Shown here in pieces: positions 44,274-54,591 of a DNA stretch of 64,000 nucleotides. Made by a program: the position numbers and the translations under genes. Each line of letters begins with the position of its first letter. Position 1 is the stretch's first letter. The stretch is taken from NCBI GenBank assembly GCA_963784065.1, contig CAWAQA010000006.1, positions 434,001-498,000 on the forward strand. Reading direction: 5' to 3'. The notes beneath the pieces were generated by a model. It was given only the letters and a program-made list of their open reading frames with translations. It made no database searches and was not told the DNA's origin. The DNA is from CAWAQA01 sp963784065. Its GTDB lineage: Bacteria > Acidobacteriota > Vicinamibacteria > Vicinamibacterales > UBA2999.

Positions 44274-47186
44274 TCAGCCAATTGACTCTGCGCCAGTGCG
44301 CAAGAGGCGTGGTGAAGGCGGCAGAGCCGCACCAGTTGAGCGTGCCTCGCTGCCCTGCTGCTCTGTGTTCGCGTGCGGCTTCTCCGGCATCAGCGTCACG
44401 ACGGTGTAGCGCTCGAGCGGGAAGTACTTGCGCAGGGCGGCGTGGATGTTCTCCTGCGTCAGCGACTCGGTGCGCTCGGTGCGCTGAATGATCCGCAGCG
44501 GGTCGCGGCCGAGCAGGTGCATCGCCTGCAGCGAGTTGAGCCAGTAGCCGTTCTGCTTGAAGCGTCGTCGCCAGGTCGTTCTTCTCCGTCTCCTTCACGA
44601 CCTGGACGTCCGCCGCCGATCGGCCCTTCGCGCTGCAGCCGCGTCGACTTCCGTCAGCACCGCCTTGGTCAGCTTCTCCGCGTTCTCGGGCGAGCTGCCG
44701 AACTGCACGCTCGTCGTGCCGTAGCCGGGCTGCGGCGAGGTGTCCGAATAGCCGACGCCCACCGAGTAGGTGCCGCCCAGCTCCTCGCGCAGGATGTCGC
44801 GCAGGCGCGATCTGCAGCACCTGCGGCGGCGGCGCGCGCGCGATGCGTCTCCATCTCGTCGAGGCCGGTGTCGGCGAAGAAGCTCATGACCGTCTGGCTG
44901 CGCGGCTCCTGGCCCTTGCGCACCGTCTCGCGCATGACCGAGGTCGGGAACCGCATGCGGTCGTCGCTGAACGTCGCGGACGCCGTGCCGCGCGACGGCA
45001 GCGAGGCGATGTAGGTCGTCAGCAGCGGCGTGATCTCGTCGACCTTGAAGGCGCCGACGACGAAGAACGTGAAGTCGGCGGCGTTGGCGAAGCGGGCGTC
45101 GATAGTAGGCCTGCATCCGGCCCGGATCGAGCTTCGGCAGGTCCTCGAGCTTGATCGACTTCGCGGTGTAGTGCTCGATCGTGTTGACGGCGCGCACGCG
45201 CTCGCCGAACACCGAGCCCGGGATTCTGCGCCTGGTTGGCCAGCGCCGCCTCGAGCCGCCGCCGCATCAGCTCGAACGCCTCCGGCTCCTTGTCCCGGTT
45301 CGGCGCGGTGAAGTGCAGATGCGTGAGCTGCAGCGCGGTCTCGAGATCCCGCGGCGTGGCGTTGCCCGAGATGCCGTGCGTGTAGGCCGACATGTAGCCG
45401 CCGGCGTTGGCGATCTTGCCCGCCAGGAGCTTGCCGAGATCGACCGGGGTGAACCCGCCGAGGCCGGCGAGCCCGACGAGCGACGTGCTGAGCGACGGCG
45501 TTGTGATAGTCGGCCGGCGTGCGCCAGTCGACGTGCCGCCGCGCGCGTACGCGGTGAACACCACCTGGTCGTTGCGGAAGTCGGTCGGCTTCAGCCACAC
45601 CTCGACGCCGTTCGACAGCGTCAGCACCGTGACGCCGAGCTCCGGGATCTCGCGCCGCGCGCGCACGGTGCCCGGCGTCGGCGTCTCGGCCATCAGCATC
45701 GCGTCCGGCGATCTCGTCGCTCCACGGCGTCACCGTGGCCGTCGCGCCGGCGCGCAGCGCCTCGCGCAGGCTGCCTTCGGTCACCGCGGTCACGCCGGCC
45801 TTCTGCCGGCGCCGACGCCAGCACCACGCGGTTGTCGTCGGGGAGCAGCTCGCGCGCGAGCGCCGCGGCTTCAGCCGCGGTGACCTCCGGCAGGAACCGT
45901 CGCACCAGCGCCAGCTCCGCCTCGATGCCGGGCACCGGCTCGCCGCTGAGGAAGTGCCGCAGCAGCTCGGAGGCGTAGCCGGAGCTCTCCGATGTGTTGC
46001 GCTCGTTGAACGCCCGCTCGTAGGTGGCGAGCATCGCGCGCTTCGCGCGCTCGAGCTCCGCCGTCGCCGAACCCGTGCTCGCGTACGCGCGCCATCTCGC
46101 TGGGCGAGCGCGGCGAGCCCCTTGTCGATTCCGCCATCGTCCACGCGCGCCGACACCGTGAACGCCTCGACGGTCCGGCCGAGCGTCTCGTCGCCCACCG
46201 ACGCCGCGAGGAACGGCGCCTCGGGCTCGCGCGCGATCTCGGCGAACCGCGCGTTGATCATCTGGTTGGCCAGCGAGCGCACGAGCAGCCGCCGGTAGTC
46301 GGCCGACGGTGCGGAACGCCTGCAGCGGCCGCTTGTGGATGAGCGTCACCGAGCGTTCCCTGCGCTTCGGGATCGGACACGGTGACGAACCGCGTCTCCT
46401 GGTGCGGCGGAATCGGGATAGACCGTGCGGGCCGCCGGGGCGGCCGCGCGCAGCGGCGCCGAAGTGCTGCCTGCACCATCTTCTCGATCGCCGCCGGGTC
46501 GATGTCGCCGACGACGATCACCGCCATGCGGTCGGCGCGGTAGTGGTCGCGGTAGAAGTCGCGCAGCCGCTGCGCCGGGAAGCGTCTTCAGGACCTCGGG
46601 CGTGCCGATCGGCAGCCGGTCCGCGTACCGCGAATCGCCGATAGAGCGCGTTCGATCTGCGGCTGCTGCATGCGCGTGCCGGCGCCCAGGCGGCCGCGCC
46701 ACTCCTCGATGACGACGCCGCGCTCCCGGTCGATCTCGCGCTCGGTCGAGCGTGATGCCGCCGGCAAAGTCGCTCAGCGCCTCGAAGCCGCGGCCGAGCG
46801 CGCCGGCGCGGTCGGTCGGCACGTCGAGCATGTAGACGGTCTCGTCGTAGCTCGTGTAGGCGTTGACGTGCGGGCCGAACCGCGCGCCGATCGACTTCGA
46901 GATACTTCACCAGCTCGCCGGGCTTGAAGTGCGTCGTGCCGTTGAACGCCATGTGCTCGAGCACGTGCGCGAGCCCGCGCTGATCCTCGGCCTCGTCGAT
47001 GGAGCCGGCCTGCACCGCGAGCCGCAGCAGCACGCGGTTCTCGGGCCGCTGGTTGCGGCGGATGAAATAGGTGAGCCCGTTCGGCAGCGTGCCGGTGCGG
47101 ACCGCCGGGTCGAGCGGCAGCGGCGCGAGAGATCCTGGGCCGGCGCCGACGGCGCCCACGACAGCACCAGCAGCGACCGCCACCAT
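44274..47186 (-). CDS. M16 family (insulinase/PqqL-like) zinc metalloprotease
   Basis: About 970 residues, the length of two fused M16 units as in PqqL. A signal peptide is present (VAVAAGAVVLSWAPSAPAQ after an indel fix). The inverted zinc motif H-x-x-E-H appears in LAHVLEHMAFNGTTHF near residue 80. The N-terminal half has RTGTLPNGLTYFIRRN, DETVYMLDVPTDR and an M16_C unit; the second half contains NGVEVWLKPTDFRNDQV, then FTAPNRDKEPEAFELM, and ends with LRKYFPLERYTVVTLMPEK. It probably degrades peptides in the periplasm. This is one of the most error-laden genes here, with ten or more frame breaks. It is divergent from dut. Confidence 0.85.
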
Positions 47187-47214
47187 CGAGCTTTGAGGTA
47201 TGCTGCCGTGATGC

Positions 47215-47647
47215 GTGCTCCGAATCAGACGGCTCGACTCCACGGTTCCCCTCCCGAGTTACGGCACGGACGAAGCGGCCGGCTTCGACCTGGCCGCCGC
47301 GCACGACCTGACGATCGCGCCGCGGCCAGATCGCGCTCGTCCGGACCGGCCTCGTCATCGAGGTGCCGCCCGGATATTTCCTCGCGATTTTCGCCCGAAG
47401 CAGCACGCCGCTCAAGCGCGGACTTGATGGTCGCCAACGGCGTCGGCGTGATCGATCCCGATTATTCCGGGCCGGACGACGAGGTCATGATCCAGGTGCT
47501 GAATTTCACGCGCGGCGACGTGCACGTTGCACGCGGCGACCGCCTGGCCCAGGGCATCATGCTGCCCGGCGCCGCGGGTGACGTGGGAGGAGGTCTCCGA
47601 GCTTCGGCACCGCCACGCGGGGCGGATTCGGAGCCACAGGAGTTTAG
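47215..47647 (+). CDS. dut: Deoxyuridine 5'-triphosphate nucleotidohydrolase
   Basis: About 144 residues. All five dUTPase motifs are visible across two frame breaks (near 47330 and 47425): motif 1 GTDEAAGFDLAAA, motif 2 FARSSTPLKRGL, motif 3 ANGVGVIDPDYSGPDDEV (with G-V-I-D and Y), motif 4 RGDRLAQGIML, and the flexible arm RGGFGATGV at the end. It removes dUTP and supplies dUMP. The start is GTG 47215, or ATG 47211 if a base is missing. It lies upstream of DNA polymerase IV after a repeat-filled gap. Confidence 0.9.
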
Positions 47648-47711
47648 ACGATTCGCGCGGTCTCCGGTCTTCAGTTTACAGTCTTCGGTGGTCTCCAGGC
47701 CTGCCCGAACC

Positions 47712-47746
47712 GGAGCCCGGAGCCCGGAGCCCGGAGCCCGGAGCCC
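47712..47746. repeat. Five tandem GGAGCCC heptads
   Basis: Exact heptad copies at 47712, 47719, 47726, 47733 and 47740, followed by GTAGACTGAAGCC and the dinB start at 47761. Complementary words (GGTCTCC, CTTCAG, GTCTTCGG) lie upstream at 47668-47696. The copy number is prone to slippage. It belongs to the same word family as 58109-58181. Confidence 0.75.
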
Positions 47747-47760
47747 GTAGACTGAAGCCC

Positions 47761-48836
<1,076 letters not shown>

Positions 48837-48898
48837 GACGGCAGCCGCCTGGCAGCTGGCAGCCGGGAGCGAAAGCGTCAGGGTCGACGCACGCCCGG

Positions 48899-49102
48899 TC
48901 ACCGACGCCAACCACGAAATCGAGCGTGACGCGTATCGCCCTCCTGGAGGCCCGGCACCAGCGCTTCCGGACCGACGCGGGCCACCCGCATCTGGCCGTC
49001 GGGCTCGTCGGTGAACTTGTAGTGCACGTCGTAGGACAGCTGCCCGTGGATGCTGATCGGTTGCATCCGGTGCAGGACGGCGTCGCGCGTTCCTTTGAGC
49101 AT
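48899..49102 (-). CDS. Small protein of unknown function, coupled to the cyclophilin gene
   Basis: 67 residues as read, starting MLKGTRDAVLHRMQPISIHG and containing YDVHYKFTDEPDGQMRVARV and ALVPGLQEGDT. The ATG follows the peptidyl-prolyl isomerase stop by two bases, so it is translationally coupled. A one-base shift near 48925 would give VTLDFVVGVG after GDT, a more natural strand, so the end is uncertain. No signal peptide and no recognised family. Confidence 0.5.
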   Translation of the reverse strand: MLKGTRDAVLHRMQPISIHGQLSYDVHYKFTDEPDGQMRVARVGPEALVPGLQEGDTRHARFRGWRR

Positions 49103-49104
49103 GC

Positions 49105-50180
49105 CTATGGCTTTACAACCCTGATGCGCGTGACCTCGACGCGCGTCACCGGCGCCTCGCCGTTCACCGGCACGGCCTCGATCTTCTCCAGCACGTCGAG
49201 CCCCTCGACGACGCGGCCGAACACCGTGTACTGGTTGTCGAGCGCCGGCGTGCGCGCCAGTCACGATGAAGAACGAGGTCGTCGCGCTGGCCGGATCGTC
49301 GCCGCGCGCCATCGAGAGGATGCCCTTCTCGTGCGGCGTCGGGTTGAACTCCGGCGGCAGCGATCGCACGTATTTCTCCTGGTTGGTGTCGAGCGGCTCG
49401 CGCCGGCTCGGCAGGTAGCCGCCCTGGATGACGAACCCGCGGACGACGCGGTGGAACGCGGTGCCGTCGTAGACGCCGGTCTGCGCCAGCCGCAGGAAGT
49501 TGCGCACGTGGTTCGGCGCCCGGTCGGGAAGAGCTCGACGGTCATGTTGCCCATCGACGTCTCGATGACGGCGCGATGCTTCGACAGTTCCTCCACCGTC
49601 TCGGACAGGAACGGCTCCGGCACCGGCGCCGGCTTGTCGCGGATCGTCACCTTCCTGATCTCGACACGCTCGGCCGGGATCGTCATGTCCGCCGGCACCG
49701 TGCGAGATCTTCTGCGCCACGGTGATGCCCTCGACGACGCGCGCGAACACGGTGTACTGGCCGTCGAGCGCCGGCTGGTCGGTGATGCAGATGAAGAACT
49801 GCGAGCCGGCGCTGTCGCGGCGGCCGGGCACCAGCACCGCCGAGACGGCGCCGCGCGTGTGCTTCTCGGCAGTTCGCCTCGAACCGGAGGACGCCGAGGC
49901 CGCCGGTGCCGTACTTCGCGGCCTGCGCCGGGTCCTTCGAGATCGGGTCGCCGCCCTGGATGATGCCCATCGCGATCACGCGATGGAAGATCGTGCCGTC
50001 GTATGCGCCTTCGCGCGCGCGGGTGATGAAGTGCGCCACGTGGTTGGGCGCCGCGTCGGCCAGCAGGTCGAGCACGATGGTGCCATGCGTCGTCTCGAGC
50101 ACCGCCTGCTTGTTCTGCAGCTCGGCCGGCGGCAGCGTCGAGACGAAGAACGTCTGGAGCGCGACGAGGAGGAGCAGCAT
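49105..50180 (-). CDS. Peptidyl-prolyl cis-trans isomerase with two cyclophilin domains
   Basis: About 358 residues. It starts with a signal-like MLLLLVALQTFFVSTL. The first cyclophilin domain follows: VLETTHGTIVLDLLADAAPN, ITRAREGAYDGTIFHRVIAM, GIIQGGDP, then SAGSQFFICITDQPALDGQY and TVFARVVEGITVAQKI. A second, related domain comes after a short linker: VIETSMGNMTVELF, GVYDGTAFHRVVRGFVIQGG, SMARGDDPASATTSFFIV. Both F-H-R-V and F-F-I motifs of the active site are present. The likely location is the periplasm, as a folding catalyst. At least four frame breaks (around 49865, 49700, 49525, 49258). It is divergent from the ExeA-like gene. Confidence 0.86.
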
Positions 50181-50251
50181 GCGCGGATTATATAAAGTCC
50201 TGCTATGCTTCGAGCGGCGTGAGCGGGTCTTCCATCGTCAGCCCGGCTCCG

Positions 50252-51331
50252 ATGTACGAGGAGTTTTACGGCTTCAAACAGCCGCCCTTCACGCTCGCGC
50301 CAGACCCCCGATTCCTCTACCGCAGCGAGTCGCACGACGAGGCGATCACCGGCCTCCTGCAGGCGATCCGCCGCCGCGAAGGCTTCATCGTCCTCGCCGG
50401 CGAGATCGGAACGGGCAAGACGACGGTCTGCCGCGCGTTGCTGGAGCAGCTCGACCAGACGACGTTCACCTCGCTCATCCTGAACCCGTTCGTGTCGGTC
50501 GAGGAGCTGCTGCGCGAGATCCTGCTCGACTTCGGCGTCGTCTCACGCGAGGGGGTGAGGACCGGGCGAATCGCCTCGGCCTCGAGGCACGAGCTCATCA
50601 GCGCGCTGCACGAGTTCCTGCTGTCGCTCATCGCCATCCGCGGCAGCGGCGTGCTCATCATCGACGAAGCCCAGCATCTCTCTGCGGACGTGCTCGAGCA
50701 GATTCGCGTCATCTCCAACATGGAGACGAACGAATCCAAGCTGCTCCAGATCGTCCTCGTCGGGCAGCTCAATCTGCTCGACACGCTGGGCGACCCGCAG
50801 GTGCGGCAGCTGGACCAGCGCATTTCGCTGCGGGCGATGCTCAAGCCGCTGACGCGCGCGGAGGTCGAGGCCTACATCGCGCATCGCCTCTCGGTGGCGG
50901 GCGGACCGGCCACGCCGGCGTTCGAAGCCGGTGCGCTGGACCGCGTCCACGCGTACTCCGGTGGGGTGCCGCGCGTGATCAACCTGCTCTGCGACCGCGC
51001 GCTGATGGCGGGCGCCGAAGCGAAAGCGGCGACGGTCACACCTGAGTTCATCGACGCGGCGGCCGCGCGGCTGGATCTCGCGTTGCCGCGATCGAAGGCC
51101 GCGCCTCGCTGGAAGCACTGGCGCCTGCTCGCGCTGGTGACAGCGGCCGTGCTGCTCGCCATCGGTGCGGGTGTCTTCCTCGCTCCCTCGTATCAATCCG
51201 TAGACGTCACGCTGCCGCCGATGCCTCCCGGGATCCGGCCGCCGATCGCGCAGCCCATCTCTGCGCTGCCCGTGCCCAATGTGGTGATTCCGATTCCGCG
51301 CAATTTACTGCTCATCCCGGGCCTCTTCTGA
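50252..51331 (+). CDS. ExeA/GspA-like AAA ATPase with transmembrane tail
   Basis: 360 residues, intact. It begins MYEEFYGFKQPPFTLAPDPR, the classic ExeA-type start, then Walker A GEIGTGKTTVCRAL, Walker B GVLIIDEAQHLS, sensor 1 IVLVGQLNLLDTL and LRAMLKPLTRAEVEAYI. VPRVINLLCDRAL marks the C-terminal lid. A membrane segment (LLALVTAAVLLAIGAGVFLA) is followed by ~50 Pro-rich outer residues. Members couple ATP hydrolysis to secretion pilus or envelope assembly. There is no secretion gene next to it here. ATG 50252 is preferred; the frame is open from 50219. Confidence 0.88.
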   Translation: MYEEFYGFKQPPFTLAPDPRFLYRSESHDEAITGLLQAIRRREGFIVLAGEIGTGKTTVCRALLEQLDQTTFTSLILNPFVSVEELLREILLDFGVVSREGVRTGRIASASRHELISALHEFLLSLIAIRGSGVLIIDEAQHLSADVLEQIRVISNMETNESKLLQIVLVGQLNLLDTLGDPQVRQLDQRISLRAMLKPLTRAEVEAYIAHRLSVAGGPATPAFEAGALDRVHAYSGGVPRVINLLCDRALMAGAEAKAATVTPEFIDAAAARLDLALPRSKAAPRWKHWRLLALVTAAVLLAIGAGVFLAPSYQSVDVTLPPMPPGIRPPIAQPISALPVPNVVIPIPRNLLLIPGLF

Positions 51332-51341
51332 GTGGACCAGC

Positions 51342-51379
51342 GTAGAGGCCGACCTTCAGGCGGCCTGGCCGGCCTCTAC
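51342..51379. terminator. REP-like hairpin between convergent genes
   Basis: GTAGAGGCCGACC (51342-51354) pairs with GGCCGGCCTCTAC (51367-51379), a 13-bp stem with one mismatch and a 12-base loop. It lies 11 bases after the ATPase stop and 11 after the rsgA stop, the position of a two-way terminator. The 5' GTAG at the stem base recalls bacterial REP elements. There is no U-tract. Confidence 0.55.
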
Positions 51380-51389
51380 GAATACGACA

Positions 51390-52463
51390 TCAGCCGCGCT
51401 TGTCCTTGAGCCGCGCGCTCAACGCCTTCGCCCCGATCTTGCCCTGCCGCTTGCGCTCGAGGATTGCCCGCTCGTCCTGTAGCTTCGCCAGCGACGACAA
51501 CTCCTCCTGGAGCGCCAGGTAACTCTCGAGCCGATCCGCCGCGAGCCGGCCGTCCTCGACGGCCGCCTTCACGGCGCAGCGCGGCTCGTCCCGATGCCGG
51601 CAGTCCGTGAAGTGACACGCCACGCCCAGCGCCTCGACGTCGTCGAAGGTCTCGCGAACAGCCTCGTTGACGTCCCAGAGCTGCAGCTCGCGCATCCCGG
51701 GCGTGTCGATGACGAGACCGCCCGTCGGCAACTTCACGAGCTCGCGGTTCGAGGTGGTGTGGCGCCCTCTCGAATCGCTCTCGCGCACCTCGCGCGTCCT
51801 GCGCACGTCTTCGCCGACGAGACGGTTGATGATCGTGCTCTTGCCAACTCCCGACGACCCGAGGAGCGCGCCCGTCCGCCCGGTGGTGAGATACGCCGCC
51901 ACCTGGTCGACGCCCTGGTTGAACTTCGGGCTGACGACGTGCACGGGCAGCTCGCCGGCCATCGCGGCGACGCCGGCCACCTGCGCCGGTACGTCCGCCG
52001 CCATGTCCGGCTTGGTGAGCACGATGACCGGCGAGGCGCCGCTCTCCCGTGCGAGCAGCAAATAGCGCTCGAGACGCCGCGGCGAGAAGTCGGCGTCGAG
52101 GCCCATGACGATGAAGATGACGTCAACGTTGGCGGCGACGACCTGCTCGTTGGTGATCTGTCCCGCCATCTTGCGAGAGAACCACGAGCGGCGCGGCAGG
52201 ACCGCGACAATCGCGGCGCGATCCTCGTCGGGCCGCTTGCGGATGGCCACCCAGTCGCCAACGGCCGGCAGCTCGGCGCGGCTCTGCGCCCGATGCTTGA
52301 GACGGCCGGCGGCCATGGCGTCGAGCTCGCCGCCATCGATGTAGACGCGGTAGTTGTGGTTGAACTCGATGGCGACACGTGCCGGGTACACATCCGGGTG
52401 CGACGCATGCTCGGCAAAGTGGTGCGCAAAGGTCTCATCCCAGCCGAGCTCTCCCAACCGCAT
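51390..52463 (-). CDS. rsgA: Ribosome small subunit-dependent GTPase A
   Basis: 357 residues, intact. An N-terminal OB fold (VDGGELDAMAAGRLKHRAQS, VGDWVAIRKRPDEDRAAIVA) is followed by the circularly permuted GTPase: G4 VIVLTKPDMA comes before G1 LLGSSGVGKSTIINRLVG and G3 VIDTPGMREL. The C-terminal zinc knuckle is CHFTDCRHRDEPRCAVKAAV (C, C, H, C ligands). It helps mature the 30S subunit. The tail SALKDKRG-like ending is basic. It is convergent with the ExeA-like ATPase across a hairpin. Confidence 0.96.
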   Translation of the reverse strand: MRLGELGWDETFAHHFAEHASHPDVYPARVAIEFNHNYRVYIDGGELDAMAAGRLKHRAQSRAELPAVGDWVAIRKRPDEDRAAIVAVLPRRSWFSRKMAGQITNEQVVAANVDVIFIVMGLDADFSPRRLERYLLLARESGASPVIVLTKPDMAADVPAQVAGVAAMAGELPVHVVSPKFNQGVDQVAAYLTTGRTGALLGSSGVGKSTIINRLVGEDVRRTREVRESDSRGRHTTSNRELVKLPTGGLVIDTPGMRELQLWDVNEAVRETFDDVEALGVACHFTDCRHRDEPRCAVKAAVEDGRLAADRLESYLALQEELSSLAKLQDERAILERKRQGKIGAKALSARLKDKRG

Positions 52464-52559
52464 GACCTGTCATTATCGCCGGGTCCAAACGGACCCGGAC
52501 CGGGAACACCTCGTCAGGGCGGGTCCCTCTGGACCCCGCCCGTCGTACAATGCGCCGCC

Positions 52560-53279
52560 ATGGCGAACTCGGTGCTCGCGTTCATCCTCGGAGCCGTCGC
52601 CGTGCTGATGTTGCCTGCGGCCGGCGTGGCGTACCGCTCCGGCGTACTCCCTCTGCCCGCCGCGCTGCTGCAAGGCATGCGCTGGGCGGCCTATCTCGGC
52701 GTGGCTGCCGTGGTCGTCTCCACGATTGCCCTGGCGCTGGCGTATCGACGCCGCCTGCGGCCCGGCATCGCGCTGGCGGCGGCCGGTCTCGTGCTCGGCG
52801 CAATCGCGGTCGGCATCCCCCTGCGCTGGCAGAGCACCGCGCGCAGCGTGCCGCCGATTCACGACATCAGCACCGACACCGTGGATCCACCGACGTTCGA
52901 GCGGGTGGTGGCCCTTCGCGCCGGAGCACCCAACACGCTCGATTACGACGCCAACGTCGGACAGCAGCAGCGGCAGGCGTATCCCGACGTCGTGCCCGTG
53001 ACGCTGCCCGTGCCGCCCGACGCCGCGTTCGAGCGGGCGCTGAACGCCGCCCGCGATGCCGGCTGGGACATCGTCGACGCCGACCAGGAGGCACGCCGCA
53101 TCGAAGCCACCGACACGACGTTCTGGTTCGGTTTCAAGGACGACGTCGTCATTCGCCTGAGGCCGGCGGGCGACGGCACGCGCGTGGACGTGAGGTCGGT
53201 CTCGCGCGTCGGCCGCAGCGACGTCGGCACCAACGCGCGTCGAATCCGCGAGTATCTCGCGTCACTGCAGGCGGGCTGA
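52560..53279 (+). CDS. DUF1499 domain membrane protein
   Basis: 239 residues, intact. Three membrane segments fill residues ~1-100 (VLAFILGAVAVLMLPAAGVA, YLGVAAVVVSTIALALAY, IALAAAGLVLGAIAVGIPL). The DUF1499 domain follows: VPPIHDISTDTVDPPTFERV, ALNAARDAGWDIVDADQEAR, RIEATDTTFWFGFKDDVVIR, DVRSVSRVGRSDVGTNARRI. The function of DUF1499 is unknown; it is a periplasm- or cytosol-facing small domain. Its last 18 bases overlap the end of the convergent hydrolase gene. Confidence 0.9.
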   Translation: MANSVLAFILGAVAVLMLPAAGVAYRSGVLPLPAALLQGMRWAAYLGVAAVVVSTIALALAYRRRLRPGIALAAAGLVLGAIAVGIPLRWQSTARSVPPIHDISTDTVDPPTFERVVALRAGAPNTLDYDANVGQQQRQAYPDVVPVTLPVPPDAAFERALNAARDAGWDIVDADQEARRIEATDTTFWFGFKDDVVIRLRPAGDGTRVDVRSVSRVGRSDVGTNARRIREYLASLQAG

Positions 53280-53927
53280 GATCCAGCCGGCGACCACGGT
53301 CGTCACCGCCTCGAGGGCCTCGTTCTTCGACCGTCCCTTCACGGCGAGCGAGTGATCGCCGCCGGAGACGACGTGCAGCGTGACCGGCGCGCGCATCGTC
53401 TCGATGGCCGGCGCCAGCTCCTCTGGCCTGCCAAACGCATCGCGCTCACCTTGCACGATCAGCACCGGCGCGGTGATCGCGGGCAGGTGCGCGATGCGGA
53501 CCTGATCCGGTTTTCCGGGTGGATGCAGTGGATACCCGAGCGCGATGACGCCGCCGAGCGGATCGAGACCCTGCGCCGCAAGATGGGTCGCCATGCGGCC
53601 TCCCATCGACTTCCCGCCGATGAACAGCCGGCGCGTGCGCAGCGGGCCCTGATGCATCGCCACCGCCACGACGGCACGAAAGCAGGCCTCGAGCAGCGGC
53701 GCGCGGTCGGGCACGCGACGCTTCTGCTCCATGTAGGGAAAGTTGAACGTCACCACGTCGATGCCGCGCGCGGCGAGCGCAGCCGCCACCCCCACCATGA
53801 ACGGGTGACGCTGACCCGCGCCCGCCCCGTGGGCGAGCACGAGCAGCGCGCCGGCGGGGTCTGCCGGCGCGTAATGGGACGCCGTCGTCGCCCCGTTCTC
53901 GAGAGGCACGCTAATATGCTCGGCCAT
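53262..53927 (-). CDS. Alpha/beta hydrolase (KANL3/Tex30-type dienelactone hydrolase-like)
   Basis: 221 residues, intact. Alpha/beta-hydrolase fold with LLVLAHGAGAGQRHPFM (oxyanion region), FNFPYMEQKRR, nucleophile elbow LFIGGKSMGGRMATHLA (G-x-S-x-G serine), VLIVQGERDAFG (acid) and VVSGGDHSLAV (His). It resembles the small KANL3/Tex30 hydrolases of unknown substrate. ATG 53927 shares the CATG tetramer with the start of the divergent esterase. An in-frame alternative ATG at 53966 would lie inside the neighbour. Confidence 0.87.
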   Translation of the reverse strand: MAEHISVPLENGATTASHYAPADPAGALLVLAHGAGAGQRHPFMVGVAAALAARGIDVVTFNFPYMEQKRRVPDRAPLLEACFRAVVAVAMHQGPLRTRRLFIGGKSMGGRMATHLAAQGLDPLGGVIALGYPLHPPGKPDQVRIAHLPAITAPVLIVQGERDAFGRPEELAPAIETMRAPVTLHVVSGGDHSLAVKGRSKNEALEAVTTVVAGWISARLQ

Positions 53928-54579
53928 GGTGTCAGACACGGAGGTTCGCACGATCGAGGCGCGCACGCACGGCCGCTATCTGGTGCAGGTTCCCGGCACG
54001 CCCGGGTCCCGGCCCGCCATCGTCGGCTTTCACGGGTACGGGCAGAACGCGGAACGCCTCATGACGTCGCTGAAGCAGATTCCCGGCCACGAGCGGTGGC
54101 TGCTCGTCGCCGTGCAGGCGTTGCATCCGTTCTATCACAGGGACAATCTCGTGGTGGCCAGCTGGATGACGAGGCAGGACCGCGAGCTCGCCATCGCGGA
54201 GAACGTCGAGTACGTGGGCTCGGTTCTCAACGCGGTGAGCCGCGAGTATTCCAGCCGGGCGCCGCTCGTGTTCCTGGGCTTTTCACAAGGTGTGGGCATG
54301 GCGTATCGCGCCGCCGCGCATTACCGGGCCGACGCCCTGATCGCGCTGGCCGGCGATGTTCCGCCGGACGTCGCCGCGTCCACGCGCGTCCCGCTGCCGC
54401 CGATCCTCATCGGCCGGGGCACGCGTGACGACATGTACACAAGCCACAAGCACGACGCGGACGTCGCCACGCTCCAGTCCCTGGGGGTCAGCGTCGAGAG
54501 CTGCGTGTTCGACGGCGCGCACGAGTGGACGGCAGACTTCTACGCGGCCGCAAGCCGCGTTCTCGCCCGCCTCATCTGA
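53926..54579 (+). CDS. Carboxylesterase/phospholipase-type alpha/beta hydrolase
   Basis: 217 residues, intact. Motifs: AIVGFHGYGQNAERLM, nucleophile elbow VFLGFSQGVGMAYRAA (G-F-S-Q-G, as in bacterial carboxylesterases and acyl-protein thioesterases), PILIGRGTRDDMY (acid) and DGAHEWTADF (His). Substrate not known. Its ATG overlaps the ATG of the divergent hydrolase (shared CATG), so any promoter and ribosome-binding site must lie inside that gene. No strong ribosome-binding site is visible, and leaderless translation is possible. Confidence 0.86.
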   Translation: MVSDTEVRTIEARTHGRYLVQVPGTPGSRPAIVGFHGYGQNAERLMTSLKQIPGHERWLLVAVQALHPFYHRDNLVVASWMTRQDRELAIAENVEYVGSVLNAVSREYSSRAPLVFLGFSQGVGMAYRAAAHYRADALIALAGDVPPDVAASTRVPLPPILIGRGTRDDMYTSHKHDADVATLQSLGVSVESCVFDGAHEWTADFYAAASRVLARLI

Positions 54580-54591
54580 CTCCGTTCCGCT

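Noticed and set aside
47712..47746. Heptad array considered as a CRISPR-like repeat
   Set aside because: The units are seven bases with no spacers between them and no cas gene is near. It is a simple tandem repeat.
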